DNA from: Streptomyces sp. DHE7-1
GTDB taxonomy: Bacteria > Actinomycetota > Actinomycetes > Streptomycetales > Streptomycetaceae
DNA length: 64,000 bases
NCBI GenBank assembly: GCA_016432725.1
Contig: JACJDG010000003.1
Coordinates: forward strand, 7,222,001 to 7,286,000
Direction of reading: 5' to 3'
Position 1 is the stretch's first letter. Every line of letters begins with the position of its first letter. Shown here one piece after another: positions 7,901 through 16,115 of this stretch. A program made the translations under genes and the position numbers. Under the pieces are notes generated by a model. The model saw nothing but the letters and a program-made list of their open reading frames with translations, was not told where the DNA came from and made no database searches.

Positions 7901-8130
7901 TCAGGCGGAGGGCTCGTCCGGTTCCGGCTGTTCGTCGGTTCCGATGTCCTCGCCCGTCCGGGTCCCTCCGTCCGGTCCCGCCGTCCCCTCGGCCGTCTCC
8001 TCGCGGGCGGTGGTTCCGGGGTGCCGTCCCAGGCGTCCGCATCGGGACCGGCCTGCTGGTCGGGCGGGTCCCGGGGAACGGGATGCTCGTCACGCCCGGG
8101 CTCCGGCTCGGGTTCCGACGGTGCAGTCAT
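7901..8130 (-). CDS. small acidic disordered protein, frame broken as given
   Basis: ATG at 8130 has an excellent GGAGGAG ribosome site. It reads MTAPSEPEPEPGRDEHPVPRD..., and after restoring one C at the C run complementary to 8018-8021 it continues into REETAEGTAGPDGGTRTGED, ending DEQPEPDEPSA at 7901. The result is about 76 residues dominated by E, D, P, G and T, with no predicted fold. It begins 30 bases after the epimerase stop on the same strand and is probably co-transcribed. Function unknown. Confidence 0.5.
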
Positions 8131-8160
8131 GGGTCTCCTCCCTCTCACGCCGGCCGCGGT

Positions 8161-9192
8161 TCAGCCGACCTTCCTTCCGCGCATCGGTTCGGTCTCCATG
8201 CCACCGCCCTGCTGCAGTCCGTCCAGGAACTCCCGCAGGACCTCCTCGGCCGTGCGGCGCGGGCGCCAGCCCAGCTCGTCGCGGGCCCGGGAGCAGTCCA
8301 TCAGGGGCAGCCGCAGGACCGCGTCGAACAGGTGCGGGGAGGCCGGGACCAGTCGCAGCCCCCAGGCCGCGGCGAGCGCCGACCGGGCGGCGGCGCGGGG
8401 CAGCCGGACCGGCCGGGTGCCGAGCATCTCGCCCAGCAGCGAGGCGTCCACCGGCGGGTCGGCGGCGAGGTTGAAGGCGCCCCGGGCGGCCTCGGAATGC
8501 ACCGCGAGCCGGTAGGCCTCGGCGGCGTCGTCGGTGTGCAGCACCTGCATGCGCAGCCCCGGTACGTCCGGCAGGAACGGCAGCATCTCGGGCCGGACCA
8601 GCGGGCCCGGCAGGAACCGGCCGCCGAAGATCCGCCGCTGCTCGCTCGCCGACTCCCGCTTGAACAGGAAGCCGGGCCGCATGCGGACCACCCGCACCTC
8701 GGGGTGGTCGCGCTCGAAGATGTCCAGGGTGCGTTCCAGGTACGCCTTCTCCCGGCAGTACGCGGCGTCCGGCCAGCCGTGCGTCGGCCACGACTCGTCC
8801 ACCGCGTGGTCCTTCGGGCCCGGCGAGTAGGCGCCCACGGACGAGGCGTGCACCAGCACCGGCACCCGGGCCGCGGCGACCGCCTCGAAGACCCGGTTGC
8901 CGCCCAGCACGTTGGTCCGCCAGGTGGCCGCCGGATCGTGCGTCGGCTGGAACGCCCAGGCCAGATGGATCACGGCGTCGGCGCCCTCGAACCGCTCGGC
9001 CAGGTTGGCCGTCTCGGAGGCGAGATCGACCGCCGACCACTCCGTCTTCGGCGGGGACCACGCCGGCGTCCGGCGCGCGATGCCCCGGACCGACTTGATC
9101 CCGGGATCGTCCGACAGGACGCGCACCACACTGGTGCCGACATTGCCGGTGGCGCCCGTCACCACGACCCTGCTGCCCGCTGCGCTGGTCAC
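8161..9192 (-). CDS. NAD-dependent epimerase/dehydratase family protein
   Basis: A 343-residue extended short-chain dehydrogenase. The nucleotide-binding glycine motif VVVTGATGNVGTSVVRVL starts near residue 8. VIHLAWAFQP, the serine of VHASSVGAYS and YCREKAYLE (the Y-x3-K catalytic pair) follow in the usual order. Length and motifs fit the family; the sugar or other substrate cannot be told. GTG at 9192 is chosen because AAGGAG lies six bases upstream and the sequence further upstream is non-coding. Confidence 0.88.
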   Translation of the reverse strand: MTSAAGSRVVVTGATGNVGTSVVRVLSDDPGIKSVRGIARRTPAWSPPKTEWSAVDLASETANLAERFEGADAVIHLAWAFQPTHDPAATWRTNVLGGNRVFEAVAAARVPVLVHASSVGAYSPGPKDHAVDESWPTHGWPDAAYCREKAYLERTLDIFERDHPEVRVVRMRPGFLFKRESASEQRRIFGGRFLPGPLVRPEMLPFLPDVPGLRMQVLHTDDAAEAYRLAVHSEAARGAFNLAADPPVDASLLGEMLGTRPVRLPRAAARSALAAAWGLRLVPASPHLFDAVLRLPLMDCSRARDELGWRPRRTAEEVLREFLDGLQQGGGMETEPMRGRKVG

Positions 9193-9273
9193 CTTCGGCT
9201 CCTTCCGCGGAGACTTCGGCGGACCCGCCGGGTACCCGGCGGCCCGGCGCGCACACGGAGGCGGCACGAGAAA

Positions 9274-9306
9274 GCCCCGGCCGTGACGGGGAGACACGGC
9301 CGGGGC
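9274..9306. terminator. GC-rich hairpin terminator
   Basis: Perfect 12-bp stem GCCCCGGCCGTG / CACGGCCGGGGC with a nine-base loop, preceded by AAA and followed by GGCTT. It lies in the 291-bp gap between the HAD gene end and the epimerase start and probably ends leftward transcription from the HAD gene. Confidence 0.6.
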
Positions 9307-9483
9307 GGCTTGTGGTGGGCGCGGACGGCGGTCGCCTCTCGGCGAGACGCTCCACAGGGCTTCAGCCGGACGATCGTCCCCGTGGGCAGAAGGTGAGGCC
9401 CGGGGACACTGTCCCGTCCGCACCCACAGCTGGTTCAACGGGCAACCACCTTGCCGTGTTCCGGCGGTCCGCCGTGACCTGAG

Positions 9484-10146
9484 TCACTTCGGGATACGGG
9501 CCAGCGGGCTGTCGGACAGCCGGTCCAGCAGGTCGGCGGGATCGTCGTAGACCTCCCCGGCCCCCGCCTCCTCCAGGTCGGCCCGCGGGATCCCCCCGCA
9601 CAGCAGGCCCACGCAGCGCACCCCGGCCCCGGCGCCGGCCCGCATGTCCCACACGGTGTCCCCGACGAACACCGCCCGGGAGGCCGGCACCCCGGCCAGC
9701 TCCAGCGCGCGCTCCACCGGCTCCGGAGCCGGTTTGCCCTCCGCCACGTCCTCGGCGCTCGCGGTTCCCGCGATCGCCTCGTCCGCGTCGATCGCCCGGC
9801 GCAGCGCGCCCAGCTCGGCGCCGCTCGCGGAGGTGGCCAGCACCACCCGCCAGCCGTCCCCGTGCAGCCGCCGCAGCAGCTCACCGGCCTTCGGCAGGGC
9901 GTGCAGACGGTCGAAGTACTGGCCGTACAGGGCCTTGTGCGCGGCGCTCAGCGCGGCGTCCTCGTCCCGGCCGTCGCCGAGCAGATGCGCGATCAGATCC
10001 GTGGAACCGAGGCCCACGGCCCGGTGCACGGCGTGCATGGGCACGTCGTGCCCCGCCTGCCGGAAGGCCTCCCACCAGGTCACGACATGCAGATGGTTGG
10101 TGTCGGCGAGCGTCCCGTCGACGTCGAACACGGCGGCGCGGTCCAT
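9484..10146 (-). CDS. HAD-family hydrolase (phosphatase-like)
   Basis: A 220-residue HAD subfamily IA protein. Motif I is FDVDGTLAD with D8 and D10, motif II is VLATSASG, the motif III lysine lies in EGKPAPEPVERAL, and motif IV is VFVGDTVWDM. It resembles phosphoglycolate-phosphatase/beta-phosphoglucomutase-like enzymes; the substrate is unknown. ATG 10146 is preferred because the DVDGT motif then has the usual short N-terminal strand. It lies 40 bases downstream of the PHP gene on the same strand, so the two are probably one operon. Confidence 0.88.
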   Translation of the reverse strand: MDRAAVFDVDGTLADTNHLHVVTWWEAFRQAGHDVPMHAVHRAVGLGSTDLIAHLLGDGRDEDAALSAAHKALYGQYFDRLHALPKAGELLRRLHGDGWRVVLATSASGAELGALRRAIDADEAIAGTASAEDVAEGKPAPEPVERALELAGVPASRAVFVGDTVWDMRAGAGAGVRCVGLLCGGIPRADLEEAGAGEVYDDPADLLDRLSDSPLARIPK

Positions 10147-10186
10147 CCAGGGTGTTCCTCTCTCTCGGCTCCCTCCGGGTACCACG

Positions 10187-11227
10187 TCAGGACCCGGCCA
10201 CGCCCGCCGGTACGCGGCCCTCGCGCGTCCAGGCCAGCAGCTCGTCGGCCGGCCAGGTGTTCACCACCCGTCCGGCCGGCACCCCGCACTCCTCGGCGCG
10301 GGCGCAGCCGAGGATCTGCCAGTCGAGCTGACCTGGGGCGTGCGCGTCGGTGTCGACGGCGAACAGTGTCCCGGCGGCCACCGCGCGGCGCAGCAGCCGC
10401 CGGGGCGGGTCCAGCCGCTCGGGCCGGCTGTTGATCTCCACGGCCGTACCGGACTCGGCGCAGGCCGCGAAGACCGCGTCCGCGTCGAACTCCGACTCGG
10501 GCCGGCCGCGCCCGGTGACCAGCCGCCCGGTGCAGTGACCGAGCACGTCCGCGTGCGGGTCGCGGACCGCGGCCACCATCCGGCGGGTCATCGAGCGGGC
10601 GTCCATCCGCAGCTTGGAGTGGACCGACACCACCACGACGTCCAGCCGCTCCAGCAGCTCGGGCTCCTGGTCCAGCGATCCGTCCTCGAGGATGTCGCAC
10701 TCGATACCGGTGAGCAGCCGGAACGGCGCCCACCGCGCGTTGAGCTCCGCCACCACCGCGAGCTGCTCGCGCAGCCGCTCGGGCGACAGCCCTCGGGCCA
10801 CGGTCAGCCGGGGGGAGTGGTCGGTCAGCACCGTCCACTCATGACCCAGCCGCGCCGCGGTCAGTCCCATCTCCTCGATCGGGCTGCCGCCGTCCGACCA
10901 GTCCGAGTGCGTGTGGCAGTCCCCGCGCAGCAGCGCCCGCAGCTCCGCCCCGGGGCCGCCCGCGTCCTCCGCGCCGGCCTCCTCCTCCAGCTTGCGCAGG
11001 TAGCCGGGCTCCTCCCCGGCCAGTGCCTCACGCGCCACCTGCGCGGTCTTCGGTCCCACTCCCTTCAGCGCCTCCAGCGTCCCGGCCGCCGCCCGCTCGG
11101 AGATCTCCCCGTCCGGCAGCGCGGACAGCACCCGGGCCGCGGTGCGGAAGGCCTTGACCCGGTAGGTGGGGGCCAGCGACCGCTCCAGCAGGAAGGCGAT
11201 CCGGTCCAGCGCCGCGACGGGATCCAT
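10187..11227 (-). CDS. PHP-domain phosphoesterase with N-terminal helix-hairpin-helix domain
   Basis: A 346-residue protein. Residues 1-80 resemble the small DNA-binding domain of family X polymerases (RVKAFRTAARVLSALP, then the hairpin LKGVGPKTAQVA). The PHP metal motifs follow: GDCHTHSDWSDGG, LTDHSPRL, GIECDIL, VSVHSKL, LGHCTGR and VDTDAHAP. The arrangement is like the C-terminal half of bacterial PolX, without a polymerase domain. Likely a metal-dependent phosphoesterase or nuclease. Start ATG 11227 has GGAGGTG upstream. Confidence 0.85.
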   Translation of the reverse strand: MDPVAALDRIAFLLERSLAPTYRVKAFRTAARVLSALPDGEISERAAAGTLEALKGVGPKTAQVAREALAGEEPGYLRKLEEEAGAEDAGGPGAELRALLRGDCHTHSDWSDGGSPIEEMGLTAARLGHEWTVLTDHSPRLTVARGLSPERLREQLAVVAELNARWAPFRLLTGIECDILEDGSLDQEPELLERLDVVVVSVHSKLRMDARSMTRRMVAAVRDPHADVLGHCTGRLVTGRGRPESEFDADAVFAACAESGTAVEINSRPERLDPPRRLLRRAVAAGTLFAVDTDAHAPGQLDWQILGCARAEECGVPAGRVVNTWPADELLAWTREGRVPAGVAGS

Positions 11228-11333
11228 GCGCGCACCTCCAGCTCGGTGGTGAAGCCCCCGCCGGGTTCCCCGGTCTCCTGGACGGCGCACACGGATGAGC
11301 CGTCGGCCCGCGAGGCGTTCTACGCTCTATTGC

Positions 11334-11582
11334 ATGACCGAACAAGGAGTTCCGCACATCTCCCACCCACGGATCCTGGTACTCGGTGTGTGCCCCGGCA
11401 GGCACGGCGGGCCGCCCTTCAGGATCATGGAGATCGACGGTCAGGTCATCGGTGAGGCCCGGACCCTCACCGACGTACTGGAGGCCGCCGCGTCCCACGG
11501 TCTGCCCATCCACGATCTGGACGACCCGGACTCCATCCGGTGGGTGGGCGGCGACAAGTACACCTGGACCCTGCACCACTGA
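11334..11582 (+). CDS. small hypothetical protein
   Basis: An 82-residue protein, MTEQGVPHISHPRILVLGVC..., without a recognised domain. It contains GPPFRIMEIDGQVIGEARTLTDVLEAAASHGL and ends SIRWVGGDKYTWTLHH; the pattern looks like a small alpha/beta fold. No ribosome-binding site precedes ATG. A TACGCT box about seven bases upstream suggests a leaderless transcript. It is divergent from the PHP gene. Confidence 0.7.
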   Translation: MTEQGVPHISHPRILVLGVCPGRHGGPPFRIMEIDGQVIGEARTLTDVLEAAASHGLPIHDLDDPDSIRWVGGDKYTWTLHH

Positions 11583-11882
11583 GGACGCCGGCCCACCGGG
11601 TGGCCGGCCGCTCACGGGCGCGCCCGCGCCCGAACCCGGGACGGGGCCGGGCCGGGACGGGGGAGCGGCGGCGGCCGCGGTGACGGCCCCCGCTCACGGG
11701 AGCCGTACCAGCACGCGCGCGACAACCACATCTTCCGCGCCGCCACTTGGTTCCGGAGGCCGCGCGCTGCCTCCGATCCGCACCTGACCCCCGGCCGGGG
11801 TCACGCGGCCCGGTACGGCCATCCCGCCGCCGTCGACGCGCACCGCAAGCGTCCGTCCAGGAGCCCGGCCACCACCTGAGCG
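11583..11882. other. intergenic region without a supported gene
   Basis: About 300 bases between the small hypothetical gene and the GH16 terminator. Frames here are Arg/Pro-rich shadows. A short stretch near 11715-11780 (ARDNHIFRAATWFRRP in one frame) looks faintly coding but has no start signal, and I cannot identify it. Confidence 0.5.
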
Positions 11883-11918
11883 GGGCCGTCGCGGAGATCC
11901 GGTCCCCCGCGACGGCCC
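11883..11918. terminator. hairpin downstream of GH16 gene
   Basis: GGGCCGTCGCGG (11883-11894) pairs perfectly with CCGCGACGGCCC (11907-11918) across a 12-base loop, 16 bases beyond the GH16 stop codon in the direction of its transcription. Confidence 0.6.
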
Positions 11919-11933
11919 AGGGCAGCCAAGCGG

Positions 11934-13175
11934 TCAGCCCACCGTCCACTTCTGGTTGGCGCCGCCGGTGCACGTCCAGATCTGCAACCGGGTGCCGTTG
12001 GCCGAGTTGTTCCCGGACACGTCCAGGCACTTGTTCGCCTGCGGGTTGACGATGTCGCGGGCCGCCGGGAGGGCCCACTTCTGGGCGGGGCTGCCGTTGC
12101 AGTCCCACAGCTGGACGGGTGTGCCGTCGGCGGTGCCGCCGCTGGTGACGTCCAGGCACTTGCCGAGTGCCCGGATCGTGCCGTCCGAGCCCACCGTCCA
12201 CTGCTGGGCCGCCGTGCCGTTGCAGTCGTAGAGCTGCACCGGGGTGCCGTTGGCGGAGTTCGCGGCGGCCACGTCCACGCACTTGCCCGCCAGGCCCCGG
12301 ATCGGGACACCGGCCGCGCTGTCGCTCGTCGTCACCGACACGGAGTCGACCACCAGCTGCGCCGGGAACGGGGTGGAGCCGTCCGGGTCGCCCGGCCAGT
12401 AGCCGCCGACCGCCAGGTTCAGGATCAGGAAGAACGGCTTGTTGAACACCCAGGTCTTCCCGCCCAGGTCGGCGGGCGTGCGGCGCTGGTAGACGTTGCC
12501 GTCCACCGACCAGGTGATGGAGTCGGGCGCCCAGTCCACGGCGAAGGTGTGGAAGGCGTCCGCGAAGGCCTGGCCGCCCGGCAGGGTGTAGCCGGCGCCG
12601 ATGCCGCCCGAGCCGGAGTAGCCGGGGCCGTGGATGGTGCCGTGCACCGTGGAGGGCTCGAAGCCGACGTTCTCCATCACGTCGATCTCGCCCGAGTCCG
12701 GCCAGTTCACCGGCGTGCCGAGCATCCAGAACGCGGGCCACATGCCCTGTCCCCGCGGGATCTTCATACGGGCCTCGACGTGGCCGTACTGCGCGTTGAA
12801 CTTGCCCGAGGTGTTCAGCCGGGCCGAGGTGTACTGGCAACTGCCGTACCAGCACTGGTAGCCCGCCGGGTTCTCCTTCCGGGCGGTGATGACCAGGTGG
12901 CCCTGACCGTCCAGGGCGGCGTTCTTCGTGCCGGAGGTGTAGTACTGGCGCTCGTGGTTGTTGACGTTGTCACCCGTCTCCAGCGTCCACTTCGAGGAGT
13001 CGACGCCCGCGCCGGCGGCCCCGTCGAAGGTGTCCGAGAAGGTGGAGACGGCCGCGGCGGACGCCGCGGCCGGGGCGGTGCTCTGCGCGCGGGCCGGGCC
13101 GACGGCGGCCGAGCCGACCAGCGCGGCGGACAGAGCGGCGAACAGACATCTGCGGAGCAGGCGTGGGGAGGGCAT
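11934..13175 (-). CDS. secreted GH16 endo-beta-1,3-glucanase with ricin-type lectin domain
   Basis: A 413-residue secreted enzyme. The signal peptide (MPSPRLLRRCLFAALSAALV..., cleavage near ARA-QS) is followed by a GH16 catalytic domain (about 45-280) with the active-site motif GEIDVMENVG: nucleophile E163, D165 and acid/base E168. This motif and WPAFWMLG fit the laminarinase subfamily acting on beta-1,3 or mixed-linkage glucans. A ricin B-like beta-trefoil occupies about 287-413, with three QxW repeats (QQWTVG, QKWAL, QKWTVG). A DasR-like palindrome and a TTGACC/TTGAAT promoter lie upstream, so induction by an amino-sugar or glucan signal is plausible. Confidence 0.92.
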   Translation of the reverse strand: MPSPRLLRRCLFAALSAALVGSAAVGPARAQSTAPAAASAAAVSTFSDTFDGAAGAGVDSSKWTLETGDNVNNHERQYYTSGTKNAALDGQGHLVITARKENPAGYQCWYGSCQYTSARLNTSGKFNAQYGHVEARMKIPRGQGMWPAFWMLGTPVNWPDSGEIDVMENVGFEPSTVHGTIHGPGYSGSGGIGAGYTLPGGQAFADAFHTFAVDWAPDSITWSVDGNVYQRRTPADLGGKTWVFNKPFFLILNLAVGGYWPGDPDGSTPFPAQLVVDSVSVTTSDSAAGVPIRGLAGKCVDVAAANSANGTPVQLYDCNGTAAQQWTVGSDGTIRALGKCLDVTSGGTADGTPVQLWDCNGSPAQKWALPAARDIVNPQANKCLDVSGNNSANGTRLQIWTCTGGANQKWTVG

Positions 13176-13209
13176 GACTCTCCGTTCGTGGGGGTGAGAT
13201 GCCCTCTTG

Positions 13210-13238
13210 ATTCAAGGTGTGAGATAAGAGCGGGTCAA
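13210..13238 (-). promoter_or_regulatory. sigma-70-type promoter of the GH16 gene
   Basis: On the minus strand TTGACC (-35, plus-strand 13233-13238) and TTGAAT (-10, plus-strand 13210-13215) are separated by exactly 17 bases, about 35 bases upstream of the GTG/ATG leader of GH16. Confidence 0.55.
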
Positions 13239-13242
13239 TACT

Positions 13243-13256
13243 CTGGTCCGGACCAG
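13243..13256. promoter_or_regulatory. 14-bp perfect palindrome, DasR-like operator
   Basis: CTGGTCCGGACCAG, four bases upstream of the -35 box of the GH16 promoter. It matches the published dre pattern (ACTGGTCTAGACCAGT) except for CG instead of TA at the centre and the outermost 5' base. DasR is a GntR-family repressor of chitin/N-acetylglucosamine genes; binding here is inference. Confidence 0.6.
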
Positions 13257-13266
13257 TTTCTGACGC

Positions 13267-13823
13267 TCACTCAGTTTCCGCCGGGTCCACCCGGCGGTGC
13301 ACCGACCGTCCGAGCCGCCGTCCGAGCAGCAGCCAACCGAGCAGCGCGCCGGTGGTGTTGAGGATGACGTCGTCGATGTCGAAGGCCCGCCCGGTGACCA
13401 GGGCACCCTGGAACAGCTCGACCACCAGCATCACCAGGGCCGTGAGCACCAGGACCCTGAACATTCCCCGCGCGCGCGGCGCCAGGACCGGGACCAGCAC
13501 TCCGAAGGGCACGCCGAGGAGCACGTTGCCGCCGATCTGCTTGACCGTGTCCCGCCACGGCGCGTACTCCAGATAGGCCCTCAGCGACCGCCCGGGGTGC
13601 AGATTGCTGTGCGTCAGCGAGACCGACGCCGGGGACGGTTCCAGGGTGAGCCGGGCCAGGACGACGGCGAACGCCACCATGAACGCGAAGGCGACCAGCA
13701 TCGCCAGCAGCCGCCACGGGAGCGCGACCGCGTGCGGTGCGGCCGCGGGCGGGTCGGCGCGGGCCGCTCCCGCTTCTTCGGCGCACGCAGCGCGGTGGGC
13801 AGGCGTAGCGCGGTCCGGGCCAT
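13267..13823 (-). pseudogene. VanZ-family membrane protein, frameshift near the N terminus as given
   Basis: The main frame (MLVAFAFMVAFAVVLARL..., from 13701) carries the VanZ-like helices: NVLLGVPFGVLVPVL, VLVLTALVMLVVELFQG and the signature FDIDDVILNTTGALLGWLLL. The natural start is probably ATG 13823 (MARTALRLPTALRAPKKRE), which has AGGAG nine bases upstream. One base missing from the ggg at 13761-13763 separates it from the main frame, and restoring it gives about 185 residues starting with a basic N terminus. VanZ proteins are small membrane proteins, some linked to glycopeptide/teicoplanin tolerance; the role here is unknown. Confidence 0.75.
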
Positions 13824-14072
13824 TCGGTCACTCTCCTGGAATAGTCAACGTCCTCGATTAACTGCGCGGTTACCCCTGAACCGGCGCGGAATGCCGCCGC
13901 CCGGACGGCAGTCGGAGCACGCCGGCGGTTTCCGTTCACGCCTCCGGGGCACTCCGGCCCGGGACCCGCGTGCCGCCCGTCTCGCGGGACCCGGCGGTGC
14001 TTGGATGCCCCGAGCGGCGTATCGCCATGAAACGCCGCACAACACCCTGCCGGGCGGACCGAGGAGGCGGCG

Positions 14073-14279
14073 ATGAGCGGGCGCACGGCACCGCGGACCA
14101 CCGCCCGCACGGTCCTGCTCGCCCTGGGCGAACTGCTCGCCTGGTGGGTCGCCCTCGCCCTGCTGTGGCTGGCGCTCGTGACCACGGTCGACACCCTGGA
14201 GCTGATCGTGGGGGCGTGCGCCGCGGCGGCGGGCGCGCTGCTGGCCCGGGCCGGGCGGCGGGCGGTGACCTGGCGGTGA
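14073..14279 (+). CDS. Mrp/Mnh antiporter subunit E-like small membrane protein
   Basis: A 68-residue protein with two hydrophobic helices (LLALGELLAWWVALALLWLALV and LELIVGACAAAAGALLA). The segment WLALVTTVDTLELIVGACAA corresponds to the conserved core of MnhE/MrpE, although family members are usually longer. It is the first gene of a tightly overlapping antiporter operon: its TGA overlaps the GTG of the next gene. The start ATG has GGAGG 8 bases upstream. Confidence 0.7.
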   Translation: MSGRTAPRTTARTVLLALGELLAWWVALALLWLALVTTVDTLELIVGACAAAAGALLARAGRRAVTWR

Positions 14280-14775
14280 ACGGCTGGATCCTGGCGGCAA
14301 CCGTGGTGCTGGCCGGGGAGGGGCGGTCGTCCTGTGGGGCGTGACCTCCGGTCCGCTGTCCCGCCGGGTCGTGGCGCAGAACCTGGCCACCTCCATGGCC
14401 TGCCCGGCGCTGCTGCTGCTCGCCCAGGGCTACGACCGCCCCGCCTACGTGGATCTCGCTCTGCTGATGGCCCTGACGGGCCCGGTCGGCACCCTCGTCT
14501 TCGCCCGCCTGCTCGCCGCCGACCTGGCGGCCGCCCTGCCGGGGGCCCGGGGGCCGGTCTGGGCCGCGGCGGCACTGGGCGCGGTGGTCGTGGTGGCCGT
14601 GTGCGTGGCCGCCGGGCCGGGCCGGGCCATGGTGAAAGTGCTGGTGACCGGCGCTCTGCTGATCGGCGGGAACATCGTCGCCTCCCGTGCGCTGTCGGGC
14701 GGGTTCGAGGGGTGCGCGGTGGCTGACACGGTGCCGGGCGGTCGTCGGGGAGGTACGGCATGGGCGACGCGGTGA
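14276..14775 (+). pseudogene. Mrp/Mnh antiporter subunit F (with G-like tail), frameshift as given
   Basis: GTG 14276 starts VNGWILAATVVLAG, and the frame must move after the gggg at 14315-14318 (one G missing) to continue AVVLWGVTSGPLSRRVVAQNLATSMACPALLLLAQG. The block from GPLSRR to DLALLMALTGPVGTLVFARLL is characteristic of MnhF/PhaF. The last 50 residues (AMVKVLVTGALLIGGNIVASRALSGG) resemble the end of a subunit G, but no RLHA-type G motif is present. The end overlaps the next start by 16 bases. Confidence 0.65.
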
Positions 14776-15020
14776 TCGTCGTGGCGCTGCTGCTGGTGGC
14801 CGGTTCCGCCACCGCCGCGGTGGCGGTGCGGGACCCGGCGCGGCAGGCCCTGGTGCTGTCCGTCCTCGGTGTCGCGCTGGCCGTGCTGTTCACCGTGCTC
14901 CAGGCCCCGGACGTCGGCCTGTCGCAACTCGCCGTGGGCTCCGCGCTCACCCCGCTGCTGATCATGCTGTCGGTGCGCAGGGTCCGCCGGCGCGGCCGGT
15001 CCGGGGACGAGCCGCGGTGA
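14760..15020 (+). CDS. DUF4040/MbhD-like antiporter subunit
   Basis: An 86-residue membrane protein. VRDPARQALVLSVLGVALAVLFTVLQAPDVGLSQLAVGSALTPLLIMLSVRR is the DUF4040 signature found in the MrpA/MnhB region and in MbhD of hydrogenase-linked antiporters. About two to three helices. Translational coupling is likely on both sides (overlaps with subunit F and with the GTG of MnhB). Confidence 0.82.
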   Translation: MGDAVIVVALLLVAGSATAAVAVRDPARQALVLSVLGVALAVLFTVLQAPDVGLSQLAVGSALTPLLIMLSVRRVRRRGRSGDEPR

Positions 15021-15757
15021 GCCGCCGCCTGCGGCTGTGGCTGCTCGCCGTGGGTGGGGCCGGGGTGGCCGCCCTGCTGGTCGCCGCCGGCCTCGGCCTG
15101 CCCGCCTTCGGCGGCCCGAGCCACCCCTACGGCGACCGGGCCGTGCGGGCCTCGCTCGCCCGGCACACCGCCAACACCATCGCCTCCGTCAACTTCGACC
15201 AGCGGGCCTACGACACGCTCGGCGAGATGAGCATCCTGTTCGCCGCCGTCCTGGGCTGCCTGGTGCTCCTGCGGCAGGGCCGCGACGAGCACCGCGCGGC
15301 ACCGGAGCCCGCCGAGGTGGCCCGTCCGGTGCGCCGGTACGCGCTGATCGTGCTGCCCGTCGCCGTGGTCACCGGGATCTACGTCGTCGCGCACGGTCAG
15401 CTCAGCCCCGGCGGCGGCTTCCAGGGCGGGGTCGTCGCCGCGACCGCGCTGCACCTGCTGTACCTCGGCGCCGACTACCGCGCCCTGGAACGGGTCCGCC
15501 CCATCGGCCTGTTCGAGGCCACCGACGCGCTCGCCGTCTGCGCCTACCTGGTGCTGGGCCTCGCCGGCGTCCTGGCGGGCACCGCCTTCCTGGCCAACAC
15601 ACTCCTGCCGTACGGGACGTTCAACACGCTCGCGTCCGGTGGCGTGGTCCCGCTGCTCAACGCGGCCGTGGGCGTGGAGGTGGCCTGCGCGGTGGTCGTG
15701 CTGCTCGCCGGGTTCCTGGACCAGGCCGTCGAGATCGAGAAGGATCGGGAGAGGTGA
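15017..15757 (+). CDS. Mrp/Mnh antiporter subunit B
   Basis: A 246-residue membrane protein starting at a GTG that overlaps the previous stop. The N-terminal part (TANTIASVNFDQRAYDTLGEMSILFAAVLGCLVLL) matches MbhE-like sequence. The C-terminal half is MnhB, with GIYVVAHGQLSPGGGFQGGVVAATALHLLYLGADY as its hallmark GHxxPGGGFQGG motif. It forms part of the hydrophobic antiporter complex in the cytoplasmic membrane. Confidence 0.88.
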   Translation: MSRRLRLWLLAVGGAGVAALLVAAGLGLPAFGGPSHPYGDRAVRASLARHTANTIASVNFDQRAYDTLGEMSILFAAVLGCLVLLRQGRDEHRAAPEPAEVARPVRRYALIVLPVAVVTGIYVVAHGQLSPGGGFQGGVVAATALHLLYLGADYRALERVRPIGLFEATDALAVCAYLVLGLAGVLAGTAFLANTLLPYGTFNTLASGGVVPLLNAAVGVEVACAVVVLLAGFLDQAVEIEKDRER

Positions 15758-15767
15758 GAGCGCCGTG

Positions 15768-16115
15768 ATGCACGTGCTGCCCTACCTGGTCGCCGCCTGG
15801 ATCTTCCTGGCCGGCTGCTATGGCCTGGCCACCAGCCGCGACCTGATCCACGCGGTCGGCTGCCTGGCCGTGTGCCAGTCGGCCACGTACGTCCTGCTGC
15901 TGGCGGTGGGCTACCGCGACGGGGCCACCGCGCCCGTCTTCTCCGACCTGGAACCGGGCTCACGGCCGGTCGTCGACCCGGTCGTGCAGGCCCTCACCCT
16001 CACCGACATCGTCGTCGGCGCCACCGTCACCGCCATGCTCCTCGCCCTCGTCCTGCAGGTCGCCAAGCGGCACGGCACGGTCGACCCCGACGAACTCAGG
16101 GAGCTGCGCGGCTGA
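15768..16115 (+). CDS. Mrp/Mnh antiporter subunit C (NuoK-like)
   Basis: A 115-residue protein with three helices. ATSRDLIHAVGCLAVCQSATYVLLLAVGY and DPVVQALTLTDIVVGATVTAMLLALVLQV match MnhC/MrpC, including the conserved DPxxQALTLTxIVI segment. It begins ten bases after the MnhB stop, and its TGA overlaps the ATG of subunit D (TGATG). Confidence 0.9.
   Translation: MHVLPYLVAAWIFLAGCYGLATSRDLIHAVGCLAVCQSATYVLLLAVGYRDGATAPVFSDLEPGSRPVVDPVVQALTLTDIVVGATVTAMLLALVLQVAKRHGTVDPDELRELRG

Noticed and set aside
7641..8093. Short minus-strand frames through the MITE and palindrome copy A
   Set aside because: They arise from the mirrored arms of the palindromes and have no start signals of their own.
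13271..15454. A 727-codon minus-strand frame across VanZ and the antiporter operon
   Set aside because: The composition is arginine/alanine/glycine-rich with no motifs, and it runs antisense to well-supported antiporter subunits.
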